Source: Candidatus Enterococcus ferrettii
Lineage (GTDB): Bacteria; Bacillota; Bacilli; Lactobacillales; Enterococcaceae
Assembly (NCBI RefSeq): GCF_017377655.1
Contig: NZ_JAFREL010000015.1
Span: 1-41,342 of the forward strand
DNA length: 41,342 nucleotides
Direction: 5' to 3'
Made by a program: the position numbers and the translations under genes. Shown one piece after another: positions 1-7,705 of the stretch. Under the pieces are notes generated by a model. The model was given only the letters and a program-made list of their open reading frames with translations, did no database searches and was not told the origin of the DNA. Positions within the stretch are counted from its first letter, which is position 1. Each line of letters opens with the position of its first letter.

Positions 1-46
1 TACGAATACATTGCGCATGTGTAAGGTAGTTTAAGAACGAAGGAAT

Positions 47-130
47 AAATTCCCATTACTTGTGCAGAGATTACTTTGCCAGAATAAGGATGTAGGCTGA
101 TTCATCCTTGTTCTGAAGTAATGGGAATTT
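47..130 (+). promoter_or_regulatory. Candidate structured leader RNA (three-way junction) before the TauE/SafE gene
   Basis: The sequence can fold as a compact three-way junction. P1 is a perfect 15-bp stem (47-61 with 116-130). P2 is 6 bp with one G-U pair (64-69 with 74-79, loop ATTA). P3 is 12 bp with one G-U pair (81-92 with 103-114, 10-base loop). Junction linkers are only 2, 1 and 1 bases. The 3' strand of P1 runs into a T-rich tract (126-138), so P1 could act as an intrinsic terminator on the plus strand, 77 bases before the exporter start. It does not match any riboswitch consensus I can recall. It may be a cis-regulatory element or an elaborate terminator of a gene left of the window. 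Confidence 0.5.
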
Positions 131-207
131 TTCTTCTTATAATAGGGTGTTATTTTTTTGCGCCCAAAAACAGAAAATTTGATTTTGGATGAAGGAGCAG
201 AATAAAA

Positions 208-1086
208 ATGGTACAAGTTGTATTAACTATTTTAGGAATCTTTGCAGTGATGCAAGCTGTTTTAATGGGAAGAGATCTTCTCGCAAATAAAGGCAATCTA
301 GGTGGCGGAAGCTGGATTGTTTCCGGGTTAATTGGTTTTGTAACAGATTTTTTAGATACATTAGGAATTGGCTGTTTTGCACCAACAGCAATGCTGTTGG
401 ACTTAACGAAGCAGCTGGATCAGGATCGTTTATTGCCTGGAACTTTAAATGTAGGTCATGCGATTCCCGTTTTAGTGGAGGCAATGATTTTTATTACGGT
501 TGTTGATGTGGCACCATTGACATTGTTTGCCCTAATTGCGGCAGCAACTGTTGGTTCCTTCGTAGGATCACGGACAGTGACAAAATTACCAGAAAAAACA
601 GTACAATTTTGGATGGGATGGGCTTTGATTGCTACGGCAGTATTAATGGCACTGCGTCAAACCGGTATGATTAATTTACTAGGTGCAGGGAATACAGCAA
701 CTGCTCTAACTGGTGGTCGGTTACTAATTGGTGTAGTTGGTAATTTCATTTTTGGTGCATTAATGACGATCGGCGTTGGACTATATGCTCCATGTATGGC
801 TATGGTTTATATGTTGGGTCTGAATCCTTTGGTGGCTTTTCCAATTATGATGGGTTCTTGTGCAGGGTTGATGCCAGTGGCCAGCGTTAACTTTATTAAA
901 TCAGGAGATTATGCGCGAAAAGTAAGTTTAGCAATTACCGTTTGTGGTGTATTTGGGGTATTTATTGCAGCTAAATTTGTGACGGGCTTAAATTTAGACG
1001 TTTTAACATGGATCATTATAGTAGTAATTATCTACACAGGGATCACATACATTCGGAAAAGTCTAAAAAAATCAGTATCCAATTAA
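208..1086 (+). CDS. TauE/SafE family sulfite exporter-like membrane protein
   Basis: A 292-residue very hydrophobic protein with about eight predicted membrane segments and no signal peptide, the usual size for the TauE/SafE (DUF81) family. Members export sulfite, sulfonates or other small organic anions, or are uncharacterised. Family-like features are the two internally similar halves, each with a glycine-rich turn after a membrane segment: GLIGFVTDFLDTLGIG near residue 40 and GVGLYAPCMAM near residue 190. The ATG follows GGAG at about 11 bases. It is monocistronic, flanked by a structured leader (47-130) and its own terminator (1092-1131). The substrate cannot be read from sequence. The family call is firm; sulfite as cargo is only a family default. 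Confidence 0.85.
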   Translation: MVQVVLTILGIFAVMQAVLMGRDLLANKGNLGGGSWIVSGLIGFVTDFLDTLGIGCFAPTAMLLDLTKQLDQDRLLPGTLNVGHAIPVLVEAMIFITVVDVAPLTLFALIAAATVGSFVGSRTVTKLPEKTVQFWMGWALIATAVLMALRQTGMINLLGAGNTATALTGGRLLIGVVGNFIFGALMTIGVGLYAPCMAMVYMLGLNPLVAFPIMMGSCAGLMPVASVNFIKSGDYARKVSLAITVCGVFGVFIAAKFVTGLNLDVLTWIIIVVIIYTGITYIRKSLKKSVSN

Positions 1087-1091
1087 TTCAT

Positions 1092-1131
1092 AAAATCGTC
1101 ACTCTTATAAAGCGAGTTGGCGATTTTTTTT
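1092..1131 (+). terminator. Intrinsic terminator of the TauE/SafE gene
   Basis: An AAAATCG...CGATTTT stem extended by ACTC/GAGT across a small internal loop, followed by eight T residues, starting a few bases after the stop codon at 1086. Confidence 0.8.
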
Positions 1132-1279
1132 ACATTATTTTTGAATTTCCCCACCCATTTCAGTTTTCTCATCCCACCCCATCCTTTGTAAGTATCCGTT
1201 TAATAGCAGCTTATATAGCAATATGAGATAATAAACTAAAATATTCTAACTTTTTATTTTTAAGAATAAGTAAAAAAGT

Positions 1280-1305
1280 TGTCACAAATGGATGATATCT
1301 CCGTC
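1280..1305 (+). promoter_or_regulatory. ECF-type promoter, probable autoregulation of the sigma gene
   Basis: TGTCACA (1280-1286), 15 bases, then CGTC (1302-1305), about 27 bases before the sigma gene's ATG. A TGTCACA/CGTC pair is the kind of -35/-10 combination reported for ECF41-type sigma factors, whose genes are commonly self-regulated. The elements are seen in the sequence. That this sigma factor recognises them is inferred from position. Confidence 0.5.
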
Positions 1306-1332
1306 TAATAGGGTAAAGGGAGGAGCTAATCT

Positions 1333-2181
1333 ATGAAAAATGAGAGAGTAACAGAGGATGTAATTAACGAAGCTATTGCTGGGAATCGTCTAGCTTTGGA
1401 AAACATTTTATTGGACGTTCAAGATTTGGTTTTTAATTTATCACTTAGAATGTTGGGATCAATTCCTGACGCCGAAGACGCAACACAGGACATTCTAACA
1501 AAGTTAATTACGAATCTAAGCACTTTTCGAAAGGAAAGTAAATTTGAAACTTGGGTATATCGTATTGCCACTAACTATTTGATTGATTATAAGAAGTCTA
1601 TGTTTGCTAATCATCCATTAAGTTTCGAAGTTTATTCTCAAGATATAAAAGCAGGTGTGGTTGAGAATACCAATGATTTGCTTCAAGGAGTCGAAGAAAA
1701 AATATTAGGACAAGAATTGAAACTGTCTTGTACGAATGTAATGCTGCAGTGCTTGGATCCGACGTCTCGTTGTGTTTTTGTTCTGGGAACAATGTTCAAA
1801 GTAAAAAGCAAGCTTGCTGGAGAAATTTTAGACATGACTCCGGAAAACTATCGCCAAAAATTATCTAGAGCAAAAAAGCAGGTAGCGAGTTTTTTAACCT
1901 GTTATTGTGGATTAACCAATACTGGATTTTGTTCCTGTGAAAAAAGGGTAGGCTTTGCCATCCAAAGTAAACGTCTTGATCCCCAGAAGCTTGATTATCA
2001 AAACTTAGAAGAGGTTAAACACAATAGTTTAACTAACTATATTGAAGCTATGGAACAATTGGATGAGCAAGCAACGATATTCTCAGAACTGCCCAAATAT
2101 AGTTCTACTATTGCCTCTAAACAATTTCTCGTACAGCTGCTTAATTCTCCTAATATGGACACAGTACGGAGGAACAAGTAA
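1333..2181 (+). CDS. ECF-type RNA polymerase sigma factor with Cys-rich C-terminal extension
   Basis: A 282-residue sigma-70 family protein. Region 2 lies at about residues 25-90, with the DAEDATQDILTK and KFETWVYRIATNYLID signatures. Region 4 lies at about 135-185, with an HTH ending ENYRQKLSRAKK. After region 4 comes a roughly 90-residue extension that a minimal ECF factor lacks. It starts with C190-Y-C192 and C200-S-C202, a four-cysteine set that could bind zinc or another metal. No anti-sigma gene is adjacent, so the extension may carry the regulatory function, as in ECF groups with C-terminal domains. The ATG has AGGAG 7 bases upstream. It overlaps the next gene by one base (TAATG), so the two are translationally coupled. 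The ECF call is firm; the trigger is unknown. Confidence 0.88.
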   Translation: MKNERVTEDVINEAIAGNRLALENILLDVQDLVFNLSLRMLGSIPDAEDATQDILTKLITNLSTFRKESKFETWVYRIATNYLIDYKKSMFANHPLSFEVYSQDIKAGVVENTNDLLQGVEEKILGQELKLSCTNVMLQCLDPTSRCVFVLGTMFKVKSKLAGEILDMTPENYRQKLSRAKKQVASFLTCYCGLTNTGFCSCEKRVGFAIQSKRLDPQKLDYQNLEEVKHNSLTNYIEAMEQLDEQATIFSELPKYSSTIASKQFLVQLLNSPNMDTVRRNK

Positions 2182-2861
2182 TGAATTTAGATAGAACACT
2201 TGAATTTCTTACTGCATTAGAAGCAAATAATTCCTTTGAATGGATGAAAGAGCACAAAAAAGACTATCAGATTGCTAAAAATGAATTTCTGAAATTTGTT
2301 CAGGAATTATTATTGTTAATCGCTGAATTTGATCCGCCAATTGGCAATTTGGAGCCAAAGAGATTAGTCTATAGATTAAATCGTGACATTCGTTTTAGTC
2401 ATGATAAGACGCCCTATCATCCAGCCTTTAGAGCACATTTATCAATTGCTGAACGCAAACCAATTCCAGCAGGCTACTATATTTGCATTAAGCCAGGTCA
2501 ATCATTTTTGGGTGGTGGTGTTTTTGCACCACAATTTTCACAAGCAACTGAATTAATCAGGGAGCACCTTGTCTCATACCCAGAGGAATTTCAGCAGATT
2601 ATTACAAGGAAGGCATTTATAGAAACTTTTAAAGTGGAAGGTTTAAAGTTAAAAAACGTTCCAAGAGGGTATGATAAAGATCATCCCTTGGCAGAATACC
2701 TAAAGCATAAGTCATGGAACATCGAATATAAAATCAGCGACCAGGAACTGCTAACCGAAGCTTCAGAATATGTAGTAGAAAAATTTAAATTAATGCTGCC
2801 TTTAAATGGTTTTCTTAATCAAGGGCTGGTTGATTTTAGAATGCCGGAAAGAGGAAAATAA
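2181..2861 (+). CDS. DUF2461 (TIGR02453) family protein
   Basis: 226 residues matching the DUF2461 family over the full length. Recognisable are the N-terminal FLTALEANNSFEWMKEHKKD block, the central RDIRFSHDKTPYHPAFRAHL block (about residues 70-90) and the GGGVFAPQ segment (about 110). The family is widespread and soluble and has no established biochemical function. The start shares a base with the stop of the sigma gene and has GGAGG about 10 bases upstream, so it belongs to the same transcript. Its product is the most direct candidate target of that sigma factor through autoregulation. Confidence 0.85.
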   Translation: MNLDRTLEFLTALEANNSFEWMKEHKKDYQIAKNEFLKFVQELLLLIAEFDPPIGNLEPKRLVYRLNRDIRFSHDKTPYHPAFRAHLSIAERKPIPAGYYICIKPGQSFLGGGVFAPQFSQATELIREHLVSYPEEFQQIITRKAFIETFKVEGLKLKNVPRGYDKDHPLAEYLKHKSWNIEYKISDQELLTEASEYVVEKFKLMLPLNGFLNQGLVDFRMPERGK

Positions 2862-3104
2862 CTCTAACGAGGATTGCAATAGTTTATTGAAATTCGACTC
2901 TTTGTCTTTTTGAGGAATGTTTTCAAAGATGATAAATGCGTCTCTTACTTTTCGAATAGTATTGATAAAAATACAATAAGAAGCCCGAGTTATTACTTCA
3001 GTGGTGCCTTCTTCGATAGTAGAGAGTAATTATTGTTGTCATCTTTATAGTTATTCTTTTGTAAAGTTATCCTTATAAAAGAAGTAGAGAATAACCTTCT
3101 AATG
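2862..3104. other. Non-coding gap with hairpins
   Basis: No credible gene. An 11-bp stem with one G-U pair (3054-3064 with 3073-3083, loop of 8) is overlapped by an alternative GTTATTC/GAATAAC pairing, so two folds compete. A weaker AAGAAG...CTTCTT pair lies near 2979-3014. No T-tract follows these. Confidence 0.4.
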
Positions 3105-3139
3105 ACCTAGCAAAGGACCTTTTGTTAGGTTCTTTTCTT
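3105..3139 (+). terminator. Intrinsic terminator
   Basis: Stem ACCTAGCAAAGG / CCTTTTGTTAGGT with one wobble and one bulge, followed by TCTTTTCTT. It lies 240 bases after the DUF2461 stop and directly before the LRR gene promoter. Confidence 0.65.
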
Positions 3140-3149
3140 GCAAAGTTTA

Positions 3150-3179
3150 TTGAACCAATCAATAAAACATTGCTATACT
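3150..3179 (+). promoter_or_regulatory. Sigma-A promoter of the LRR gene
   Basis: TTGAAC (3150-3155), an 18-base spacer, then TATACT (3174-3179) preceded by TGC, giving an extended -10. The start codon is 29 bases downstream of the -10 element. Confidence 0.65.
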
Positions 3180-3207
3180 TAGTTATCACAATTTTATAGG
3201 AGGATTC

Positions 3208-4059
3208 ATGAAACTAACAGCAATGAGTAAAGGGTTGACTAAGCTTCCGCAATTAGAAGGCGCAATGAATAGCTATAAAGAAGTAAATATTTTCAATAAT
3301 TCTTTTAAGCACTTTCCAGAAGCACTCATTAAAATGAAAAATTTAGAGATATTGAATATTTCGGCTAATCAAATTGATACAATACCTTCAGAAATTCAGC
3401 AAATAACTCAATTGAAAAATATCGACTTTGGACATAATCAAATTCGAACAATTCCTGAAACTTTTTTTGATTTAGTTAATCTACAAAGGTATGTCTATTT
3501 GCACAACAATAAAATCAAAGAACTACCTGATTTATTTGGCAAAGTACCAAAAATCGAGTATTTAAATTTGAGTGATAATCAGCTAACGAAGCTTCCGGAG
3601 AGCATTGGTGAGCTGAAATATTTAGTTGAACTGAGGGTAATGAACAATCAACTTAAGGATATTCCGTTATCGTTAGCGCAACTTGGAAATATTAGAGAGC
3701 TGTACTTAAGAAACAACCAAATTAGAACGTTCAAGTTTGATTGCAGTAACTGGGAAAGGCTCCGCATTTTGGAATTGGAAAGTAATCAAATTCAGCAATT
3801 CAGCTTAAACTTTTTGAGAGTAAAAAATTTGCAAAGAATTAATTTGCGCCATAATAAAATTGAAAGATTACCTGAAGATATTGGACAAGCATCTTCCCTG
3901 ATTGAACTTGATTTAAGAAGTAATGAACTTAAATCACTTCCAGAAACCTTGCTGCAACTAGTAAAACTGCAAAGACTTGATCTGAGGTGGAACCACGAAT
4001 TAATAATACCTAACTGGATTGAGGATTTAAGAAAACAAGGCTGCATTGTTTATTACTAA
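3208..4059 (+). CDS. Cytoplasmic leucine-rich repeat protein
   Basis: 283 residues made almost entirely of about ten LRR units of 22-24 residues, with the pattern LxxLxLxxNxIxxIP or LPxxI, for example LEILNISANQIDTIP (about residue 47) and IEYLNLSDNQLTKLP (about 112). There is no signal peptide, membrane segment or wall anchor, so a cytoplasmic protein-binding scaffold is likely. The ATG has AGGAGG 7 bases upstream. The gene stands alone between terminator 3105-3139 and a 300-base gap, with its own extended -10 promoter. The LRR fold is certain; partner and role are not. Confidence 0.85.
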   Translation: MKLTAMSKGLTKLPQLEGAMNSYKEVNIFNNSFKHFPEALIKMKNLEILNISANQIDTIPSEIQQITQLKNIDFGHNQIRTIPETFFDLVNLQRYVYLHNNKIKELPDLFGKVPKIEYLNLSDNQLTKLPESIGELKYLVELRVMNNQLKDIPLSLAQLGNIRELYLRNNQIRTFKFDCSNWERLRILELESNQIQQFSLNFLRVKNLQRINLRHNKIERLPEDIGQASSLIELDLRSNELKSLPETLLQLVKLQRLDLRWNHELIIPNWIEDLRKQGCIVYY

Positions 4060-4370
4060 AGTACTTTTACTTGGTAAAATATTACAATTTGTACAAATCT
4101 TCTATGTTACTTTAGACGAGCCTTTTTATTTTCAGTAGTAAACAGACCAAATTAGAGAGAGTATTTAAAAATAGACTAGTAGACCGTTGTTCACATATCA
4201 TCTTTATTCACACATAGATTTTTCTCGTTTACTTTTAGTGAACTGCTTTGTGTCAGATTTTACTACAATTTCAGTAATAGATGTGATTAACGGTGCGGCA
4301 GGACTTATTTTACTGATTGTTGGGCTGGTTAATTAATGCTTGAAAAATGATTATCTACTCCATTTTAAAA
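4060..4370. other. Gap without a supported gene
   Basis: A short TTTTAC/GTAAAA hairpin lies just after the LRR stop (4065-4079) but has no good T-tract. An open frame from a GTG at 4238 to 4336 would encode a 32-residue peptide with a hydrophobic C-terminal half, but it has no ribosome site or promoter I can see. Nothing else recognisable. Confidence 0.3.
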
Positions 4371-4380
4371 GTGCTATAAT
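4371..4380 (+). promoter_or_regulatory. Extended -10 promoter of a small gene
   Basis: TGC followed by a perfect TATAAT (4375-4380), 28 bases before the TTG start at 4408. No good -35 is visible at 16-18 bases, which extended -10 promoters tolerate. Confidence 0.55.
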
Positions 4381-4407
4381 TGGGTTAGAAAGTGTGGTGA
4401 TCGTCTC

Positions 4408-4608
4408 TTGAAACAAATCATAATTGATGCTCTGAATAATGAAAAAGAAGTTGCTTTTCGGTATGATCGGGGAAATAGTTTTCATGCGAATACACTTATT
4501 AATGAGCTTCCCGAAGAACCAAATTGGATTCACGTCAGACACTCACAATCAAGCAATTCGCGTCTGATTAATTTAGCCGTTGTTCAACGTGTTGTCATTG
4601 AAGATTAG
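4408..4608 (+). CDS. Small conserved-looking protein of unknown function, TTG start
   Basis: 66 residues, soluble, beginning KQIIIDALNNEKEVAFRY after the initiator. The predicted pattern is a short helix followed by beta strands (VAFRYD, WIHVRHSQ, INLAVVQRVVIED), which could form a small barrel and resembles the start of WYL-type domains. I do not recognise the family. The start is TTG at 4408, preceded by a GGTGAT ribosome site at about 8 bases; no ATG or GTG fits better in frame. An extended -10 promoter (4371-4380) sits at the right distance, which is the main support for a real gene. The opposite-strand frame has no comparable signals. Confidence 0.55.
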   Translation: MKQIIIDALNNEKEVAFRYDRGNSFHANTLINELPEEPNWIHVRHSQSSNSRLINLAVVQRVVIED

Positions 4609-4756
4609 ATCCTGTTAGTGCTCTAGAGATTGGTGTAAAACTATTCTGGGGCATTTTTCTAATTCTTTTGTATCTATGCGAGAAGCTGAAATATGCAATT
4701 AGGCTTCCAATGTTTGCTGCTTTTAGTGTGTATTTCAAAAATTAGGAGGAAACTTG

Positions 4757-5194
4757 ATGAATAGAATCAATCTGATTTGTTTAGGTGTAAAGGACATGGC
4801 AGCTTCTCTAGCTTTTTATAAGTATTTAGGATTCAAAACCTACGAACAAGGAAATAATCCGCCAATTGTTTTCTTTGATAATGATGGAACCAAATTGGAA
4901 TTGTGTCCCATCAAAGAGTTGGCTAAAGATATAAACGCGGATGAACCACCAGCTGTTCAAACATCGGGTTTCTCAGGTATCAGCTTGGCAATAAATGTCC
5001 ACTCAATAGCAGAAGTAGATGAAATTTTCAATAAAGTTGTTAAAGCTGGCGGAGTAATTGCCAAAAAGCCTGAAAAAAATCCATTATGGGATGGATATTC
5101 TGGTTATTTTACTGATCCCGATGGGTACTATTGGGAAGTTGCATATGGTAAAGATTGGAAATTTGATCAAAATAATATGCTGATTATTGAATAA
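4757..5194 (+). CDS. VOC superfamily (glyoxalase/bleomycin-resistance-like) protein
   Basis: 145 residues forming one vicinal-oxygen-chelate domain. It opens with RINLICLGVKDMAASLAFYK, has a KLELCP strand in the middle and closes with the family-typical YFTDPDGYYWEVAY near residues 115-130. The glutamate in WEVAY is the usual metal ligand. The ATG at 4757 is preferred over an in-frame TTG at 4754 because AGGAGG (4744-4749) is then 7 bases away. Members are isomerases, dioxygenases, drug-binding proteins or orphans, and nothing here picks one. A terminator follows at 5207-5240. Confidence 0.85.
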   Translation: MNRINLICLGVKDMAASLAFYKYLGFKTYEQGNNPPIVFFDNDGTKLELCPIKELAKDINADEPPAVQTSGFSGISLAINVHSIAEVDEIFNKVVKAGGVIAKKPEKNPLWDGYSGYFTDPDGYYWEVAYGKDWKFDQNNMLIIE

Positions 5195-5206
5195 TAAAAA
5201 TCATTT

Positions 5207-5240
5207 CAAGACGGCTCGTCAAGTAAGCTGTCTTTTTATT
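5207..5240 (+). terminator. Intrinsic terminator of the VOC gene
   Basis: AGACGGCT (5209-5216) pairs with AGCTGTCT (5226-5233) with one G-U, followed by TTTTTATT. Confidence 0.75.
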
Positions 5241-5262
5241 AATTGTACGGTAAGGAGTAAAA

Positions 5263-5676
5263 ATGAAAAAAGTGATTGTATGGAATTGGGCCTATGTGGT
5301 ATCTATTAGCCTATTTCTGATTTTTTTAATTTACTGGTGTCAATTTGCTTATACTCATGGATACAGTGAAGAAATAAGTTTCTGGATCTTTTTTCCAGTA
5401 CTGCTGTTGCTATCTTGTTTAGCTCTTTGGGGGCAATTTACAACCGTTCAAGTAAAGAATAGACAGTTGGAGGCTCTTTCTTTTGGTAACTTACGAAGAA
5501 AATCCTTTGATTTACAACAAGTCACGGTAACCTTTGACAACAAAGTAATATTGCCAGGTAAATCTCCCAATATGTACCCTATTGATATTCGAGATAACCA
5601 AACCTATAAGTTAACGAGAATAAATTGCGGTAAAAGAAGGACCAGAGCATTTAAGATTTTTTGGGAATCTTTATAA
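5263..5676 (+). CDS. Two-TM membrane protein, EbsA-like
   Basis: 137 residues. Two hydrophobic segments (about 10-30 and 40-57) form an N-terminal hairpin in the membrane, followed by a cytoplasmic beta-rich domain with strands such as QLEALSFGNLRRKSFDL and VTVTFDNKVILPG, like a small bacterial PH domain. Size, topology and order resemble the EbsA family of Lactobacillales, named for a gene beside an enterococcal pheromone-response locus and without a settled function. The ATG has AAGGAG about 6 bases upstream. The membrane topology is clear; the EbsA assignment is from memory of the family and moderate. Confidence 0.5.
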   Translation: MKKVIVWNWAYVVSISLFLIFLIYWCQFAYTHGYSEEISFWIFFPVLLLLSCLALWGQFTTVQVKNRQLEALSFGNLRRKSFDLQQVTVTFDNKVILPGKSPNMYPIDIRDNQTYKLTRINCGKRRTRAFKIFWESL

Positions 5677-5725
5677 GTTGGAGCACTCAGTAAATCTAAA
5701 TATGAAGTGATAGAAAGGAGATACT

Positions 5726-6217
5726 ATGGCAATTAACTTTCGAGCACCTTTAATAACGGAAATTGATAAAATTATCGCAATTGAAATCAGTGGATTTTCA
5801 CCAGAAGAAGCTGCTACCAAAAAAGCAATGAAAGAACGAATCCAATTGATTAGCGACAGTTTTATTGTAGCTGCAGATAAAGAAAATCAGCCAATTGGCT
5901 ATGTAGTAGGTCCAGTTATTCAAGAAAGATACTTATATGACGAATTATTCGAAAAAAGTACAGTCAATTCTGAAACCGGTGGTTATCAGTCTGTTCTTAG
6001 CTTGGTTGTTTCACCAGAATATAGAGGGACCGGTGTTGCCAGTGGCATGCTTGAAGAATTGAAAAGAGTGGCAAAAAATCACAATAGATCAGGAATTACA
6101 TTAACTTGTTTGGAAACGCTTATTCCTTTTTATGAAAAAAATGGCTTCAAAGTAGAAGGGATATCTGATTCACAGCATGCTGGAGAAACTTGGTACAATA
6201 TGGTGCTGGATCTTTGA
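5726..6217 (+). CDS. GNAT family N-acetyltransferase
   Basis: 163 residues with a complete GNAT fold. Strand beta4 and the acetyl-CoA pyrophosphate loop appear as SLVVSPEYRGTGVASGML (about residues 91-108), matching the R/Q-x-x-G-x-G/A motif, and the C-terminal IPFYEKNGFKVEG block (about 132-144) is typical. The layout resembles arylalkylamine N-acetyltransferase-like members, but the substrate amine is unknown. AAAGGAG precedes the ATG. No promoter or partner gene is obvious. Confidence 0.88.
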   Translation: MAINFRAPLITEIDKIIAIEISGFSPEEAATKKAMKERIQLISDSFIVAADKENQPIGYVVGPVIQERYLYDELFEKSTVNSETGGYQSVLSLVVSPEYRGTGVASGMLEELKRVAKNHNRSGITLTCLETLIPFYEKNGFKVEGISDSQHAGETWYNMVLDL

Positions 6218-6397
6218 AACTGGCTTGATAGCTGTTTTTTTAATTTATTTAGCTAAATACGAGAGGCATTTAGCAACGACCATGATAGGGCTAACAAAGA
6301 GACCTTTGATGTAACTATACTATCTAATCATGTGGTACAAAATCTAATTTTAGCATTAAAAAGGTATAAAAAAATAAAATGCTGGAGTGATAGTTCA

Positions 6398-6730
6398 ATG
6401 AGCTCGATCCAAGAGTTACAAAAAATGATTCATGAAAATGCCATAGATCAAGGTTGGTGGGAGTCGGAAAGAGAATTCGGTACCTTGATTGCTCTCTGCC
6501 ATTCTGAATTATCAGAAGCCTTGGAAGAAATTCGTAAGGGACATGGAATTGACGAAACTTATTATACTGATTCGGGTAAATTGGTAGGTGTTCCTTCCGA
6601 ATTAGCAGACGTAGTAATTAGAGTCATGGATATTTGTGAACATTATGGAATTAATCTTGAATCAACTATTTTAGAAAAACATGAATACAATAAAAATCGT
6701 CCGTTTAAACACGGGAACAAAATATTTTAA
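6398..6730 (+). CDS. MazG-like nucleotide pyrophosphohydrolase
   Basis: 110 residues. The all-alpha NTP-PPase (MazG) metal site is intact: E37-L-S-E40 in the ALCHSELSEALEE helix and E68-L-A-D71 in PSELADVVIRVMDI. These proteins hydrolyse (d)NTPs or related nucleotides to monophosphate and pyrophosphate using magnesium. I chose the ATG at 6398 over a GTG at 6332 because GGAGTGA lies 8 bases upstream and the family homology starts there; the extra 22 residues of the longer frame are lysine-rich and unrelated. No toxin or phage gene is adjacent, so a house-cleaning role is the default. Confidence 0.8.
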   Translation: MSSIQELQKMIHENAIDQGWWESEREFGTLIALCHSELSEALEEIRKGHGIDETYYTDSGKLVGVPSELADVVIRVMDICEHYGINLESTILEKHEYNKNRPFKHGNKIF

Positions 6731-6802
6731 CTTGTTTAAGACTAAGCAGCTTGAATTTATTTCTTCTGGATGTAGGGATTGATCGAAGAAAGGATTTGAA
6801 CA

Positions 6803-7648
6803 ATGGAAAGTTTTTCAAAGTGGTTAAGTAAGCAAGATATTTGTGTTCAATATATCTATGAAAACTTACTAAATAAAAAATCTGATCTAAAAAAGCAAGA
6901 ACGAATTGCTACAGAAGGGTATGGGAAATACTTACTTTCTCAACAAAACTACGATGGGCATTGGGGAAAATACTATTATCAGCCTAAATGGACCTCGACT
7001 CATTATACGTTGTTACAACTCAAACATTTTGGGATTTCTCCTAGTTGTTCTCCTTGCAGGGAGATGGTGGTTAGGATGTTTGAAGAGTGCCAGCTTCCAG
7101 CAGGAGGATTAAATCTAGCAAAATCTGATATGGACAGTGATTGTTGTGTAGACGGAATGATTCTTAATTATGCTAGTTACTTTGTTCCGACCTCTGAAAA
7201 ACTGTTATCGTTAGTTCAGTCAATTTTAGAAAGCCAAAAGGCTGACGGTGGGTTTACATGGTTGAGTTGCCAAGAAGGTGATCCTCATACGACAATTTGC
7301 GTTCTTGAGGGGTTGTATTCATTTTTAACGAATACTGATTATGATAATTTCCAGACTGAGATAGAACAAACCATAAAAAAAGGTCTTCAGTACTTTTATC
7401 AACACAAGTTGTTTTTAGCAGAAAGAAAATATCTAAAATCAGCTTATCCCTTTAGATATTTTTATAGTGTGCCTCGGTTTCTCTTATTAGCTGCTGATTT
7501 AAATTTAGTAGACAACGAATCAATAGCTAAAGGTAGGAAGTTACTTGCCGAAAAGGAGTACAAAGGGCAATCCTTTTTTAACTTTTCGAGGGTAGGAGAA
7601 ATTGATCCATTTCTGACAGTTTATGGGCGTTATATTTTAGCTAGATAA
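6803..7648 (+). CDS. Terpenoid cyclase/prenyltransferase-fold (alpha-toroid) protein
   Basis: 281 residues with repeats typical of the alpha/alpha toroid of squalene-hopene cyclases and prenyltransferases. Two QW-like motifs are visible: SQQNYDGHWGKYY (about residues 47-59) and SQKADGGFTW (about 148-157). At 281 residues it is less than half the size of a triterpene cyclase and shows no DxDD protonation motif, so cyclase activity is unlikely. Cysteines near the SPSCSPCR and SDCCVDG segments (about 88 and 115) could bind zinc. The ATG is 8 bases after AAAGGA. The fold assignment is good; the function is unknown. Confidence 0.65.
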   Translation: MESFSKWLSKQDICVQYIYENLLNKKSDLKKQERIATEGYGKYLLSQQNYDGHWGKYYYQPKWTSTHYTLLQLKHFGISPSCSPCREMVVRMFEECQLPAGGLNLAKSDMDSDCCVDGMILNYASYFVPTSEKLLSLVQSILESQKADGGFTWLSCQEGDPHTTICVLEGLYSFLTNTDYDNFQTEIEQTIKKGLQYFYQHKLFLAERKYLKSAYPFRYFYSVPRFLLLAADLNLVDNESIAKGRKLLAEKEYKGQSFFNFSRVGEIDPFLTVYGRYILAR

Positions 7649-7662
7649 CTGAATATTGAACA

Positions 7663-7690
7663 AAAGCCTGATTAAGCTCAGGCCTTTTTT
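7663..7690. terminator. Bidirectional terminator between convergent genes
   Basis: GCCTGA (7666-7671) pairs with TCAGGC (7678-7683), flanked by A-rich sequence on the left and TTTTTT on the right. It would stop the cyclase-like gene on the plus strand and the former LysR gene on the minus strand. Confidence 0.75.
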
Positions 7691-7705
7691 GCGTTTATTA
7701 TCGGT

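Noticed and set aside
1..8. TACGAATA, identical to the streptococcal competence CIN box
   Set aside because: It stands at the extreme edge with no competence gene in view, and a single 8-mer is expected by chance in AT-rich DNA.
4238..4336. GTG-started 32-residue frame with hydrophobic C-terminus (ends GLILLIVGLVN)
   Set aside because: No ribosome site, promoter or terminator, and no resemblance to Fst, TxpA or bacteriocin peptides.
4604..4744. In-frame hydrophobic stretch after the 66-residue gene (contains LFWGIFLILLYL)
   Set aside because: No start codon with ribosome site; perhaps a gene remnant, but the family is not recognisable.
5726..6730. Possible toxin-antitoxin pair of GNAT acetyltransferase and MazG-like gene
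   Set aside because: GNAT toxins are paired with a DNA-binding RHH/HTH antitoxin, and MazG is not MazE; the genes are also 180 bases apart.
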